Source of the DNA: Bacteroidales bacterium
GTDB taxonomy: Bacteria > Bacteroidota > Bacteroidia > Bacteroidales > F082
Direction: 5' to 3'
Length of the DNA stretch: 64,000 nucleotides
Assembly (NCBI GenBank): GCA_028704385.1
Contig: JAQVLA010000008.1
Location: 44,685-108,684, forward strand
Each line of letters begins with the position of its first letter. The stretch's first letter is position 1. The notes beneath the pieces were generated by a model. It saw only the letters and a list, made by a program, of their open reading frames with translations. It was not told where the DNA came from and did not search any database. A program made the position numbers and the translations under genes. Shown one piece after another: positions 1-7,563 of this stretch.

Positions 1-1
1 C

Positions 2-1120
2 ACTAATTTGACTGAAAGTGCTAAGTTGTATTGGGAAATAACCAATCGTTTTAAAGTAGAAAGTATTCATATGGATGTTGGTCTGCAGTCGTTTAATCAT
101 CAACATCCATTGGATTTTGCAACCCTTAGTGGTAGTAAAAAATATTATGGCCAAAGCCGTGAATACAATGAACAAACCTTTTGGGATGCGGGTATAAGTA
201 TTTCGTTGAGCCCTGGTCTTAGCGCTTACGTTGGCTTTCAGCAAATCCAGATCAGGGCAGATGATATTTTTGCCTATCATCAATATGAGCTAACCAGGGA
301 TTTAGCAGCTTATGCTGATTGGGGCGTTTCCTATTATTATAAAATTGACAGCAGTCAGCAGGTGCAGCGTTTTGCCCATCAGATTTCACAACAATCCTTT
401 TATGGAAATCTCACTTTGGGTATCACCCGAAACATAAGTCTGACAACAGCACTTCATTATATCAATTGGGATCAAACCCAAACACAGGCTGCCGTTGAGC
501 AAGGTTTTGCTTCAGATACTGCCTATTTTTTTTATGATGGATCCGAAACGGTTTACTTCGAGGTTCCTTTGAGTAAAATTGTTTTTGAAAATGTTCGGAT
601 CAAAAGTAATGAATGGGTTATCTATTTGGGAAGTCGCATTCAGAGTACTGTTGGTGAAACAACTGTGGCAGCTTCAGTAGCAAAAATCGATGGCACAAAA
701 TACCTGCAACTGGATGCAGGGCAAAAATATTACCCATTTGGTAACCTGAATTTCTATGGCAACACTTCGCTTTCTTATCTCAATGGGAAAAGTCGAAACG
801 ACTGGTTGTTTAGTCAAAATATTTATGTAAGACTATTCAAACAAAACTGGTTCGAAGCATCCTGGAGCCATGGTAACCACTGCGGATTTAATAGTGCTTC
901 AGCATATCTGGTTTACAACACCCCCTATCAGCCACAAAACAGATTGAACGCTGTATTACATGCCAGCATTTCCAAAAATCTGAAGCTCAGATTAAGTTAT
1001 TCCCGGCTTGATGGGCGGCATAAATACACTTCAACAGATCTGCCTGACGGGAGTTTCTCGGAAGATTTTTTAACTTACAAGTCAAATTTAATAACAGGAG
1101 GAATCCAATGGAATTTCTAA
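2..1120 (+). CDS. outer-membrane beta-barrel protein, 5' end missing
   Basis: The reading frame is open from the first bases of the window, so the N-terminus and any signal peptide lie outside it. The visible 370-odd residues are a long series of alternating polar/aromatic strands (many Tyr, Trp, Phe) without hydrophobic helices and end in a terminal Phe (NF), the usual outer-membrane insertion signal of barrel proteins. It resembles YaiO-like barrels, but I cannot name a family with certainty. The stop overlaps the next gene by 13 bases, so it is translationally coupled to the TPR protein that follows. What is seen: barrel-like composition and terminal Phe. What is inferred: outer-membrane location and a shared role with the TPR partner. 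Confidence 0.7.
   Translation, partial: TNLTESAKLYWEITNRFKVESIHMDVGLQSFNHQHPLDFATLSGSKKYYGQSREYNEQTFWDAGISISLSPGLSAYVGFQQIQIRADDIFAYHQYELTRDLAAYADWGVSYYYKIDSSQQVQRFAHQISQQSFYGNLTLGITRNISLTTALHYINWDQTQTQAAVEQGFASDTAYFFYDGSETVYFEVPLSKIVFENVRIKSNEWVIYLGSRIQSTVGETTVAASVAKIDGTKYLQLDAGQKYYPFGNLNFYGNTSLSYLNGKSRNDWLFSQNIYVRLFKQNWFEASWSHGNHCGFNSASAYLVYNTPYQPQNRLNAVLHASISKNLKLRLSYSRLDGRHKYTSTDLPDGSFSEDFLTYKSNLITGGIQWNF
1096..1101 (+). promoter_or_regulatory. strong Shine-Dalgarno for the TPR gene
   Basis: AGGAGG lies six bases upstream of the ATG at 1108, inside the 3' end of the upstream barrel gene. Such a full site is uncommon in Bacteroidota, where most genes start without one. It supports this start codon and coupling of the overlapping pair. 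Confidence 0.6.
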
Positions 1121-1728
1121 AATTAAAGTTGGTGTTTGGTTTGCTTTTTATGATAAGCTTAACCATTCAGGCACAGAGTTTCGACAAACAATTGATTGCT
1201 TTTGAAAACTCCTATCGTTTTGAAGAAAACGGAAAATACAACGAAGCTGTTCAGGAGATATTGAACATTTATGACGAAAACAGCTATGAGCATAACTTAC
1301 GACTGGCCTGGTTGCATTATGTTTCGGGCAGATTTACGGAATCGCTGCCCTATTATCAAAAATGCATTACCCAGAAACCTCTGGCTATTGAGGCTCGTTT
1401 TGGTTATATCAATCCGGCAGCCGCATTAGGCAATTGGACACAAGTTGAAAACCAATACCAGGAAATACTGCGTATCGATCCACAAAACACCCTGGCCAAC
1501 TACCGGATGGCTCTGCTTGCCTATGGGCGAGAAGATTATCTGACTGCTTTACGCTATCTGAATAAAGTTGTCAATCTGTATCCTTTTGATTATGACACAG
1601 TTATTCTACAGGCCTGGACAGAATTAAAATTAGGTAAGCTACGCGAAGCCAGGATTATGTTTCAAAAAGCTTTACTTATCCGGCCCGGCGACAGCAGTGC
1701 CAGCGAAGGTTTAATTCTGGTGAAATAA
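1108..1728 (+). CDS. secreted TPR-repeat protein
   Basis: A 206-residue protein with an N-terminal signal peptide (hydrophobic residues about 6-20, cleavage expected before the Gln of AQSF). The rest is helical with TPR-like 34-residue units: about 50-80 (LRLAWLHYVSGRFTESLPYY), 85-115, 120-150 and 155-195, the last ones carrying typical A-x-F-x-K-A-L-x-I-x-P endings. TPR proteins act as periplasmic scaffolds. Its overlap with the upstream barrel gene suggests that it is the periplasmic partner of that barrel. It ends two bases before a convergent gene. No enzymatic motif is visible. Confidence 0.75.
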   Translation: MEFLKLKLVFGLLFMISLTIQAQSFDKQLIAFENSYRFEENGKYNEAVQEILNIYDENSYEHNLRLAWLHYVSGRFTESLPYYQKCITQKPLAIEARFGYINPAAALGNWTQVENQYQEILRIDPQNTLANYRMALLAYGREDYLTALRYLNKVVNLYPFDYDTVILQAWTELKLGKLREARIMFQKALLIRPGDSSASEGLILVK

Positions 1729-1729
1729 A

Positions 1730-2446
1730 CTATAAAGCAACAGCGCGTTTCGCTGTAGCATCCTCCATCAGAAATTCATAAAAATAGCCTGAACCCAGAT
1801 CTTTGTTCAGGACAATTTTTCCTTCAAAAATTACCACATCACCAACCGGAATTACATCCTGAGTAGTAACTGTCAGGTCGAAAAATTTGTCGTGCGAGGT
1901 TCCGTCCTGGATATGTGCCCAGTTTTTGCCCATGATGCCCGAATTGAACTTAGTGACCTCTCCCGTTACTTTTATCACTTGCTGATCATACTTTTCGGGA
2001 TTTGAAAAGAGTTCGGAAAGCCTGACAACATCATCTGCGTGCTTTATCTCAATAGTCTTTTTATCCGTTTTCGGGCGACCATCATGTTGCTGAACCTGAG
2101 CAGATAAATCGGCAGTTTTAGCCGGAATTGGCAAGGTGCTAATGTCATCCACAAACAAAACCAGGTCAAAAGTGCGATCCAGATCGCGGCTGTAAAAATC
2201 CTTCATCTCCATGGCCTGCGTAAAATGTAACTCATCACCTGTGCGCGCATCCATGGTATTTACAGCAATCCAATATTCCTGATTGTTTTCCTTCACTTTT
2301 AAATAAGTATAAGCATTGGCTTGTTCTACTTCTTTAACTTTCACTGACCGATTATTAGGGTCAATGGCATAACCTACCTCTACTTTACCTCGATTGCAAG
2401 CTGAAAGGAACACAAAACTAATAATAATGCTTATGAATGTTTTCAT
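1730..2446 (-). CDS. lipoprotein with OB-fold-like domain
   Basis: A 238-residue lipoprotein: signal peptide with lipobox LSAC, acylated Cys about residue 17. Residues 25-110 form a beta-rich domain with a YWIAV segment. Residues 140-238 (LSELFSNPEKYDQQVIKVTGEV onward) look like the small OB-fold nucleic-acid/ligand-binding domains found in exported Bacteroidota and Geobacter proteins, often beside cytochrome genes. It lies last in the minus-strand direction after the cytochrome b gene but is separated from it by a terminator hairpin, so it may be transcribed on its own. A role in cytochrome assembly or function is inferred only from position. Confidence 0.6.
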   Translation of the reverse strand: MKTFISIIISFVFLSACNRGKVEVGYAIDPNNRSVKVKEVEQANAYTYLKVKENNQEYWIAVNTMDARTGDELHFTQAMEMKDFYSRDLDRTFDLVLFVDDISTLPIPAKTADLSAQVQQHDGRPKTDKKTIEIKHADDVVRLSELFSNPEKYDQQVIKVTGEVTKFNSGIMGKNWAHIQDGTSHDKFFDLTVTTQDVIPVGDVVIFEGKIVLNKDLGSGYFYEFLMEDATAKRAVAL

Positions 2447-2578
2447 ATAAGATGTTGTTAAATTGATGTATATTTTGTGAGATTGATGCTATATTATTGA
2501 GATCAAAAATAAACCATTTCGTTAAGAACATTTTTTCCGTTGATAAGGTTCAACTTCCCAAAAAGATTGATTTCATAA

Positions 2579-2613
2579 AAAATGCTGCAAACAAATCGTA
2601 TCTGCAGCATTTT
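2579..2613 (-). terminator. terminator after the cytochrome b gene
   Basis: Eleven-base perfect inverted repeat AAAATGCTGCA / TGCAGCATTTT (2579-2589 and 2603-2613) with a 13-base loop. Read on the minus strand it ends in a T run and lies just downstream of the cytochrome b stop. Confidence 0.75.
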
Positions 2614-2634
2614 GCCTTAATTCAAAATCTCAAA

Positions 2635-3252
2635 TTAATGTGGTTCATGGTAACCATTTACCATACTCTTAAAATTACTTGTGGGCGAGCTTCCCATAGT
2701 CGAAAAATACACGTGAATTACCAGAAACATCGAAAGCATAAACCCAATAACAGTATGCAAAAGTGCAGTTAAAAATATCCCTGAACTTTGAAAAACCCGT
2801 TCAATTATCAATTCGGGGAACAACAATGCCAGGCCTGTAATGATGATCACAGGCATCATGCCGTACATGGTGATGACATAGGTAAACTTTTGCAAAGGGT
2901 TAAATTTTCGTTCCTCGTTTACCGGAAACGGAGTGGCTTGTTTTTTAAACACACCAAACAAATAATAATTCATTTGCTTTATCAGGTCGCTGATCAAGGT
3001 CTTCCAGTTCATTTTATAGAATGAACCATTTGATGTACTCAGGTTTCCCAGCAGAAAGATCAGATAATTGAAGCTCACAATGATTCCGGCAATGTTGTGA
3101 AATCGCACCGCCAGATCAAAACGGATCAATGGCCAATCGGGATTAGAATATTGCATGCTTAAACCCGTTGCCAGCAAAACCAAAAACATCAAGGCATTGA
3201 TGGCGTGCCACAAACGCAGCCAGATAGGATATAAATAGATTCGTTTGCTCAT
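2635..3252 (-). CDS. cytochrome b561-type membrane subunit
   Basis: A 205-residue integral membrane protein with four hydrophobic spans (about 14-34, 52-70, 120-145 and 160-184). Histidines near or within these spans (H16, H52, H166, H180) are the likely axial ligands of b hemes, as in the membrane subunits of Ni-hydrogenases, formate dehydrogenases and thiosulfate/tetrathionate reductases. It starts four bases after the stop of the 7-heme cytochrome gene, a tight operon. By analogy with such pairs it would exchange electrons with the quinone pool in the inner membrane and pass them to the multiheme partner. The direction of electron flow cannot be read from sequence. Confidence 0.8.
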   Translation of the reverse strand: MSKRIYLYPIWLRLWHAINALMFLVLLATGLSMQYSNPDWPLIRFDLAVRFHNIAGIIVSFNYLIFLLGNLSTSNGSFYKMNWKTLISDLIKQMNYYLFGVFKKQATPFPVNEERKFNPLQKFTYVITMYGMMPVIIITGLALLFPELIIERVFQSSGIFLTALLHTVIGFMLSMFLVIHVYFSTMGSSPTSNFKSMVNGYHEPH

Positions 3253-3255
3253 GGA

Positions 3256-4212
3256 TCAACGATTTTTAATGCGGAAAAACACGTGAACTGCGATACCGAT
3301 TATTGCCAGGCCAAAAAGCACTATACTGATGATATTAAAATAAAAGTTACGATTGGCACCAATCACATAAGATTCATTCAAAATCACGGCATTTAAAAAG
3401 CCTGTTTGGCGGGCTTCGATATTTTGATATTTATACAAAGAAGCCATCAGCATGGTATTGGAAGAATGACATTCCACACATTTCTTCATGGCAAAATCTT
3501 TCTCGAGTATGTTGTGTGCCACCCACATGGTATCCTGCTGCGAAGTGTGGCATTCGATACATCTCACCGACTTCAGATGTAAATCGTACTTAGGGATAAA
3601 GTTGTGAACCTGAGCCAGATCGGGTCGCACACTATCCGTAATACGCTGGAACTGAGCAGGGTCGTTATGACAGTCAACACAGGTTTGATTATGTGCCTTA
3701 ACAATTTCACTGATTTTAAAATTGCCATGTGTCATTGCCTTGTAGGCATGTGGGTCATGACACATCCAACAATTAAAGGATTCATCGTGCCGGTTAGAAT
3801 GAACGCTTTGAAAAAACTCCGCTTCTATCTGATCAAAATTATATTGGGCATAGGTCTCATCACCGCCATGACAATCGATACAGGAATACATCATTTCGAA
3901 TCTCAATTCGGATTGATGTGGAAAAACTTCATAATCCATCGAATGACAGTCAATACATGCAAAATGACGATGTACGCCCTTGTAGAATGCACCCGTATCA
4001 AGCACATAATTAGGATTCATCACCTTGCGTTCGAGCATACCCGAAAACTCATTCTCATAGCTATAAACCTGTTTTCCGTGACAATCAAAACAGTGTTGAT
4101 TCATCTCTGAATTGGAAGGTGGAGAATCCATGTCAACCATTAATTGTGCTGATGTTTGATTAAACACAAAAACAAGCAGCATAAAAAATAGCAGTAAAAA
4201 TATATTTCGCAT
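3256..4212 (-). CDS. membrane-anchored heptaheme cytochrome c
   Basis: A 318-residue protein: signal peptide (residues 1-22, ending SAQ), then seven CXXCH c-heme motifs (CFDCH at 41, followed by CIDCH, CIDCH, CWMCH, CVDCH, CIECH and CVECH) and many extra histidines. A C-terminal transmembrane helix ends FFRIKNR, so the hemes face the periplasm. The motif spacing resembles cytochrome c3/NapC-NrfH-like families, although no exact family is certain. It is the first gene of a two-gene unit with the cytochrome b subunit and has a well-formed promoter (4269-4299). Likely role: inner-membrane-anchored electron relay between the b-type subunit and periplasmic acceptors. Confidence 0.88.
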   Translation of the reverse strand: MRNIFLLLFFMLLVFVFNQTSAQLMVDMDSPPSNSEMNQHCFDCHGKQVYSYENEFSGMLERKVMNPNYVLDTGAFYKGVHRHFACIDCHSMDYEVFPHQSELRFEMMYSCIDCHGGDETYAQYNFDQIEAEFFQSVHSNRHDESFNCWMCHDPHAYKAMTHGNFKISEIVKAHNQTCVDCHNDPAQFQRITDSVRPDLAQVHNFIPKYDLHLKSVRCIECHTSQQDTMWVAHNILEKDFAMKKCVECHSSNTMLMASLYKYQNIEARQTGFLNAVILNESYVIGANRNFYFNIISIVLFGLAIIGIAVHVFFRIKNR

Positions 4213-4268
4213 CTAAAATGAAGTTAATGTTGGTCTGATTAATAATTTAAGTATAAAAACAGCTTTAA

Positions 4269-4299
4269 CAAACTTAATCATTGTTTAAAAGAAATCAAA
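4269..4299 (-). promoter_or_regulatory. Bacteroidota-type promoter of the heptaheme/cytochrome b unit
   Basis: On the minus strand: -33 element TTTG (4296-4299), 19-base spacer, -7 element TAAGTTTG (4269-4276). This matches the phylum consensus TTTG-N19-TANNTTTG and lies 57 bases before the start codon. Confidence 0.7.
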
Positions 4300-4305
4300 A
4301 TATAA

Positions 4306-4362
4306 AAACAGGTTTACATTTTGGTTTGCGATCATTTGCTTAACCCTCACGTAAACCTGTTT
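4306..4362 (-). terminator. long-loop terminator after mono-heme cytochrome c
   Basis: Perfect 12-base inverted repeat AAACAGGTTTAC / GTAAACCTGTTT (4306-4317 and 4351-4362) with a 33-base loop. On the minus strand the stem is followed by TTATATTTT. It lies 22 bases past the stop of the mono-heme cytochrome gene and 7 bases upstream of the -33 element of the next unit, so it separates the two transcripts. Confidence 0.65.
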
Positions 4363-4384
4363 CAGTCATTTGCTCAGGAGTTGC

Positions 4385-4804
4385 TTATTTTTTCAGAGTT
4401 CTGAGATAATTAACGAGTGCCCATCGTGTTTCTTCATCAGTAATTTTGCTTTCGTAATTTGGCATTTCATCCCGGCCAATGATAGACATATAGTAAAGTT
4501 CGCCATCAGTAACTTTATCCTGCCATGCGGCATCAGACAAATTACCCGGATCAAATTCAAGATTACGTGCTTTGGGGCCATCGCCTTCGCCGATGTTTCC
4601 ATGGCAGGAACGGCAGTGTTTCATATACTCCTGCTTGCCATACTTTTCGAGCGAAGCATCATCTTTGTATGGGTTTTCCATTGAAACATATTCCTGAGGA
4701 ATTTCCCAAGGGCCACCTTTTTTCTTTTCCTGAGGAATCATAAAGGCCATCAGTGCCAGTGCACCCAGCAATAAAGCTGTAATTGAAAAAAATCTGATAT
4801 TCAT
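4385..4804 (-). CDS. class I mono-heme cytochrome c
   Basis: A 139-residue exported protein. An N-terminal hydrophobic segment (residues 4-22) serves as signal or anchor. One c-heme site CRSCH (about residue 64) is followed by GNIGEGDGP, typical of CcoP/cytochrome-c-cbb3-like domains. A distal Met is present in the segment YYMSIIGRDEMPNYES, the expected axial ligand region. It is 28 bases downstream of the DUF5777 barrel gene on the same strand, so it is probably co-transcribed with it. Likely a small periplasmic electron shuttle between the inner-membrane cytochromes and the outer-membrane components. Confidence 0.85.
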   Translation of the reverse strand: MNIRFFSITALLLGALALMAFMIPQEKKKGGPWEIPQEYVSMENPYKDDASLEKYGKQEYMKHCRSCHGNIGEGDGPKARNLEFDPGNLSDAAWQDKVTDGELYYMSIIGRDEMPNYESKITDEETRWALVNYLRTLKK

Positions 4805-4832
4805 AATTGTATAATTTAACAGTTAGAAATTC

Positions 4833-5705
4833 TTAAAAACTCCATAGTCGTGTTATCGAAAATCCAAACATCAAGTCGCCTTTGGTCCAGTCGTTTTGAT
4901 TAAACATGGCGTTGTGCTGAGGCACAATACCATCGGCTGTTGACACATAGATATGAAAAGCATGTGTGCTTGTTCTGATTTCCCATCCAAATCCCAGATT
5001 TGGTTTTGAAGGATTGGTAAATTCACGATGCTCGGCAATACTTTTTATCTTTAACGGTACATCATACTGAAATAGTATGGATGATTGCGGAGAAAACCTG
5101 GCTCTTCCATTAAATCCTATCGAAACTTTATCGTGATCGATCAGGGAATCAGTCTTGTTAAAATGGGTAAAACTGGCATTTACCTGGAGCGACAGCCAGT
5201 CGTTTACCCGGCGGCCAACGATTAGTTGGGTAAAATAAGAGAAGCGGTCACTTCCTTTAAAATCAAGACCATAAACTTCTTTATTTCTGCCATCAATACC
5301 CATATTGGCATAAACGGCAACAGCTACCGGTATGGTATTATTCCGGGTTTGTTCAAAAATTGTGTATTTCACCGAAAAGTCGTTATACATATTCAAACGA
5401 GTGACCCCATAGCCTATCTGTAGATTTTTGATCAACGAATAGTTAAGTCCCATACGGATATTTGCGCCAGGAGCATACAAACCAAACAAGTCGGTGAATC
5501 CTTTATCCATTGTACCAAATTTGTGTTGAATAATGAATTCGAGTGTTTTTGGAGATTGGATCACCGTGGTTTGATTATCAATTAAATAGCCACTTTCGAA
5601 GGGTGCCCGAACCGGTTTATCTTTTGGCTTTTCTTCTTCATTTTGACCAATTGCAAGTGATATTGAGCTCACAACCAGTGCTATGCCTAATAAATATCTT
5701 TTCAT
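4833..5705 (-). CDS. DUF5777-type outer-membrane beta-barrel
   Basis: A 290-residue protein with a signal peptide (1-20, cleavage before QNEEE), a short charged linker, then about twelve amphipathic strands ending in a terminal Phe (RLWSF), as expected of an outer-membrane barrel. The pattern (LEFIIQHKFG, FGLYAPGANIRMGLNYS) matches the DUF5777 family of Bacteroidota. In my experience of the family it lies beside small cytochrome-c-domain lipoproteins, as here: genes for mono-heme proteins flank it on both sides within 30 bases. The barrel could serve as the outer-membrane sheath or pore for electron transfer or solute exchange. That function is inferred, not shown. Confidence 0.75.
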   Translation of the reverse strand: MKRYLLGIALVVSSISLAIGQNEEEKPKDKPVRAPFESGYLIDNQTTVIQSPKTLEFIIQHKFGTMDKGFTDLFGLYAPGANIRMGLNYSLIKNLQIGYGVTRLNMYNDFSVKYTIFEQTRNNTIPVAVAVYANMGIDGRNKEVYGLDFKGSDRFSYFTQLIVGRRVNDWLSLQVNASFTHFNKTDSLIDHDKVSIGFNGRARFSPQSSILFQYDVPLKIKSIAEHREFTNPSKPNLGFGWEIRTSTHAFHIYVSTADGIVPQHNAMFNQNDWTKGDLMFGFSITRLWSF

Positions 5706-5723
5706 AGTAATTACTTTTCTATG

Positions 5724-6116
5724 TTAATTATTTTGAGCTCCCTGTTGAATCCATCCCAAAATGATGCCAGCTTCGCTCAGGCTCAATTTTTTCCATCCAT
5801 GTGAATTAGATGAGGGATGAGCGAACCAGTAAATGGAACTTGCTTCAGGGTCGTCCAGATTTACATAAGCTGGCACCAATGCGTTGTATGCCTTGCTTGC
5901 TGTTAAATCAGGTGCAGTTGCACCGGTTGTGTGGCAGGCAGTACAGTTGTTTCCACTGGTAAAAATGGGTACCACAGCCGATTGAAATGATACCGTATCA
6001 GTGGGGTCAATCGGATCAGGTTTTGGCATCTCAATAAAATCGTACGTACAGGCCGAAGCTATCAGCAACAGAACTACGACTACCAGACTCTGCTTTAGTA
6101 ATCTTATTTGATACAT
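5724..6116 (-). CDS. mono-heme cytochrome lipoprotein
   Basis: A 130-residue lipoprotein: signal peptide with lipobox IASAC (Cys about 23), a Pro/Asp-rich linker (MPKPDPIDPTD), then one heme motif CTACH in the context NNCTACHTTG. This is followed by PDLTASKAYNAL and a C-terminal IILGWIQQGAQNN, the layout of small cytochrome-c domains used in Bacteroidota and Planctomycetes outer-membrane proteins. It lies 18 bases upstream of the DUF5777 barrel gene, so the two are probably made together. Likely anchored in the outer membrane and passing electrons to or from the barrel complex. Confidence 0.8.
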   Translation of the reverse strand: MYQIRLLKQSLVVVVLLLIASACTYDFIEMPKPDPIDPTDTVSFQSAVVPIFTSGNNCTACHTTGATAPDLTASKAYNALVPAYVNLDDPEASSIYWFAHPSSNSHGWKKLSLSEAGIILGWIQQGAQNN

Positions 6117-6141
6117 AATTTAATGTATTTGCTATTAATAA

Positions 6142-6182
6142 AAAGCTTCCAGGCTCATTAATATTGAGTTCCCGGAAGCTTT
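6142..6182 (-). terminator. terminator after the hexaheme cytochrome
   Basis: Inverted repeat AAAGCTTCC / GGAAGCTTT (6142-6150 and 6174-6182) with a second inner repeat CTCA...TGAG. On the minus strand it ends in TTTTTATT just past the hexaheme cytochrome stop. It means the hexaheme gene can be transcribed separately from the barrel unit. Confidence 0.7.
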
Positions 6183-6196
6183 CTTTGAATTAACAA

Positions 6197-7246
6197 TTAT
6201 TGTTGAATGGCTTCCATTGTATTTTGAAGCACTCTTTTAACATACGATGGGTTGTGAACGCCTAAGCTACGATCTTCGGTAAGTGCTTTGTAATTCAACA
6301 CAGCACCTGCTACTTCAGGAGAATAGGTTCCTGCAACGGAATTATCACTACCCGGGTTGGTGGCACCAATTTCATCAAGCATAGCTTTCAGTTCAAGCAA
6401 CATTTCCTGCACTTCATTCTGCAGCTCTTCAGTTTTTACAACATATTCATCTACATTCGGGTGACAACCCACACAACCGGCTGTATTTAAAACAGTAGAG
6501 CCATGATTATCGTAACCAAGATACATGGTGTGTCCGCCAGCCTGCGTACCAAAAGCTTCGGCCATATGACAGGTAACACAGGTATTTGTGATCTGTGTAG
6601 AATGTGGGTGATTGTTATAACCAGTTCCAGGCTCAAACAATCCTGTTCCTTTTACCACGTTTGCCTGTGGTCCATGATGCACTCCATAGCGGGTATTTGC
6701 AATTGTAATATCATCGCCTCCCTCAACCGGGAAGGGACTTACTTCACGACCCTGGTGACAGCTGGCACATTGACTACCAGTTCCAAAATCAGGTGTTTGC
6801 GTTGTGTTATACAAAGCAACCTGTCCGGTTTTGGTGAGTTCCCAGTCGGCAGGAGTATAGCTATCATGAACTTTGTGGCAGGTGTAACAGTTAGGAGGAT
6901 TAGGATTACTGATAGCAGCACCTGGTGCAGAAGGATCATAGGTACCTGTTACGTGATATCCCAGAAAACCCTGGCTGGTGTGACAAGTGGCACAATCACC
7001 GGTGTTACGTTCAAAATTTCCGCCTGTGGCATGAATTGATCTTTCCCATTGAATTGTTTTTGCAAACAATGCCTGTGAATTGTCGTGACATTCAATACAG
7101 CCGGCAGTTCCATCCTGACCGTTTATGCCATCTTCACCGTCCTTACCGGGTATGCCTGCAGGACCTTCCTTTGTACAAGATATGAATGTAAGTGATATTA
7201 CAAACATCATTGTGACGGCCATCGATAATTTTTTCATTTTCTTCAT
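6197..7246 (-). CDS. hexaheme cytochrome c lipoprotein with collagen-like stalk
   Basis: A 349-residue lipoprotein (lipobox FISC, Cys 24). Residues 28-48 are seven uninterrupted Gly-X-Y triplets (GPA, GIP, GKD, GED, GIN, GQD, GTA), a collagen-like stalk. Six c-heme motifs follow: CIECH (50-54), CATCH, CYTCH, CASCH, CVTCH and CVGCH, with many free histidines for bis-His ligation. The C-terminal 90 residues are helical and heme-free. Collagen-like linkers after the acylated Cys occur in other Bacteroidota surface lipoproteins; a stalk joined directly to a multiheme head is unusual. It is the first cytochrome gene of the cluster in transcription order, with an FNR-like site upstream. Probably displayed at the outer membrane as a terminal electron carrier or reductase; the substrate is unknown. 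Confidence 0.85.
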   Translation of the reverse strand: MKKMKKLSMAVTMMFVISLTFISCTKEGPAGIPGKDGEDGINGQDGTAGCIECHDNSQALFAKTIQWERSIHATGGNFERNTGDCATCHTSQGFLGYHVTGTYDPSAPGAAISNPNPPNCYTCHKVHDSYTPADWELTKTGQVALYNTTQTPDFGTGSQCASCHQGREVSPFPVEGGDDITIANTRYGVHHGPQANVVKGTGLFEPGTGYNNHPHSTQITNTCVTCHMAEAFGTQAGGHTMYLGYDNHGSTVLNTAGCVGCHPNVDEYVVKTEELQNEVQEMLLELKAMLDEIGATNPGSDNSVAGTYSPEVAGAVLNYKALTEDRSLGVHNPSYVKRVLQNTMEAIQQ

Positions 7247-7563
7247 GTTTTCTATGGTTTATGGTTCATAATGTCGCCGGAATTTGTTCTATACCGGCTT
7301 ATATTTTTTTCTTATGCAAGATTAACAGTATTTAACTTTTCAGCAATTATGCCAAAAATGACATTAAAAAAACCGTACCTAGTTTTAGAACAATAGCTTT
7401 GTTGATATAAATCAATAATAGCAATTGCCGGAAGTACATTATATTGTTTTACAGGAATTTAAGTTTTTGTTGATCATTTTAACACCTACTATTAAACAAG
7501 CAGGGATTGTTAAAAAATGTGAAAACCTTTAAGAAATTTAAATAGAATTTCACCCAAATTTAC
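7247..7563. other. 317-base AT-rich intergenic region
   Basis: No convincing coding frame. The region carries the upstream control sequences of the hexaheme cytochrome gene, including the FNR-type palindrome at 7402-7415. A near match to a minus-strand -7 element (CATTTTTG, 7353-7360) would put the palindrome about 60 bases upstream of transcription start. No terminator was found for the M28 gene that ends at 7564. Confidence 0.5.
7402..7415. promoter_or_regulatory. FNR/CRP-type operator
   Basis: TTGATATAAATCAA is a perfect match to the FNR consensus TTGAT-N4-ATCAA. It is 156 bases upstream of the hexaheme cytochrome start. Crp/Fnr-family regulators of anaerobic respiration in Bacteroidota recognise similar palindromes; which protein binds here is unknown. 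Confidence 0.6.

Noticed and set aside
3604..4110. 168-codon plus-strand frame opposite the heptaheme cytochrome
   Set aside because: It mirrors the Cys/His-rich heme codons of the real gene and has no signal or motif.
5570..5582. FNR-like TTGAT-T-ATCAA inside the DUF5777 gene
   Set aside because: Wrong spacer length (one base) and located within coding sequence.
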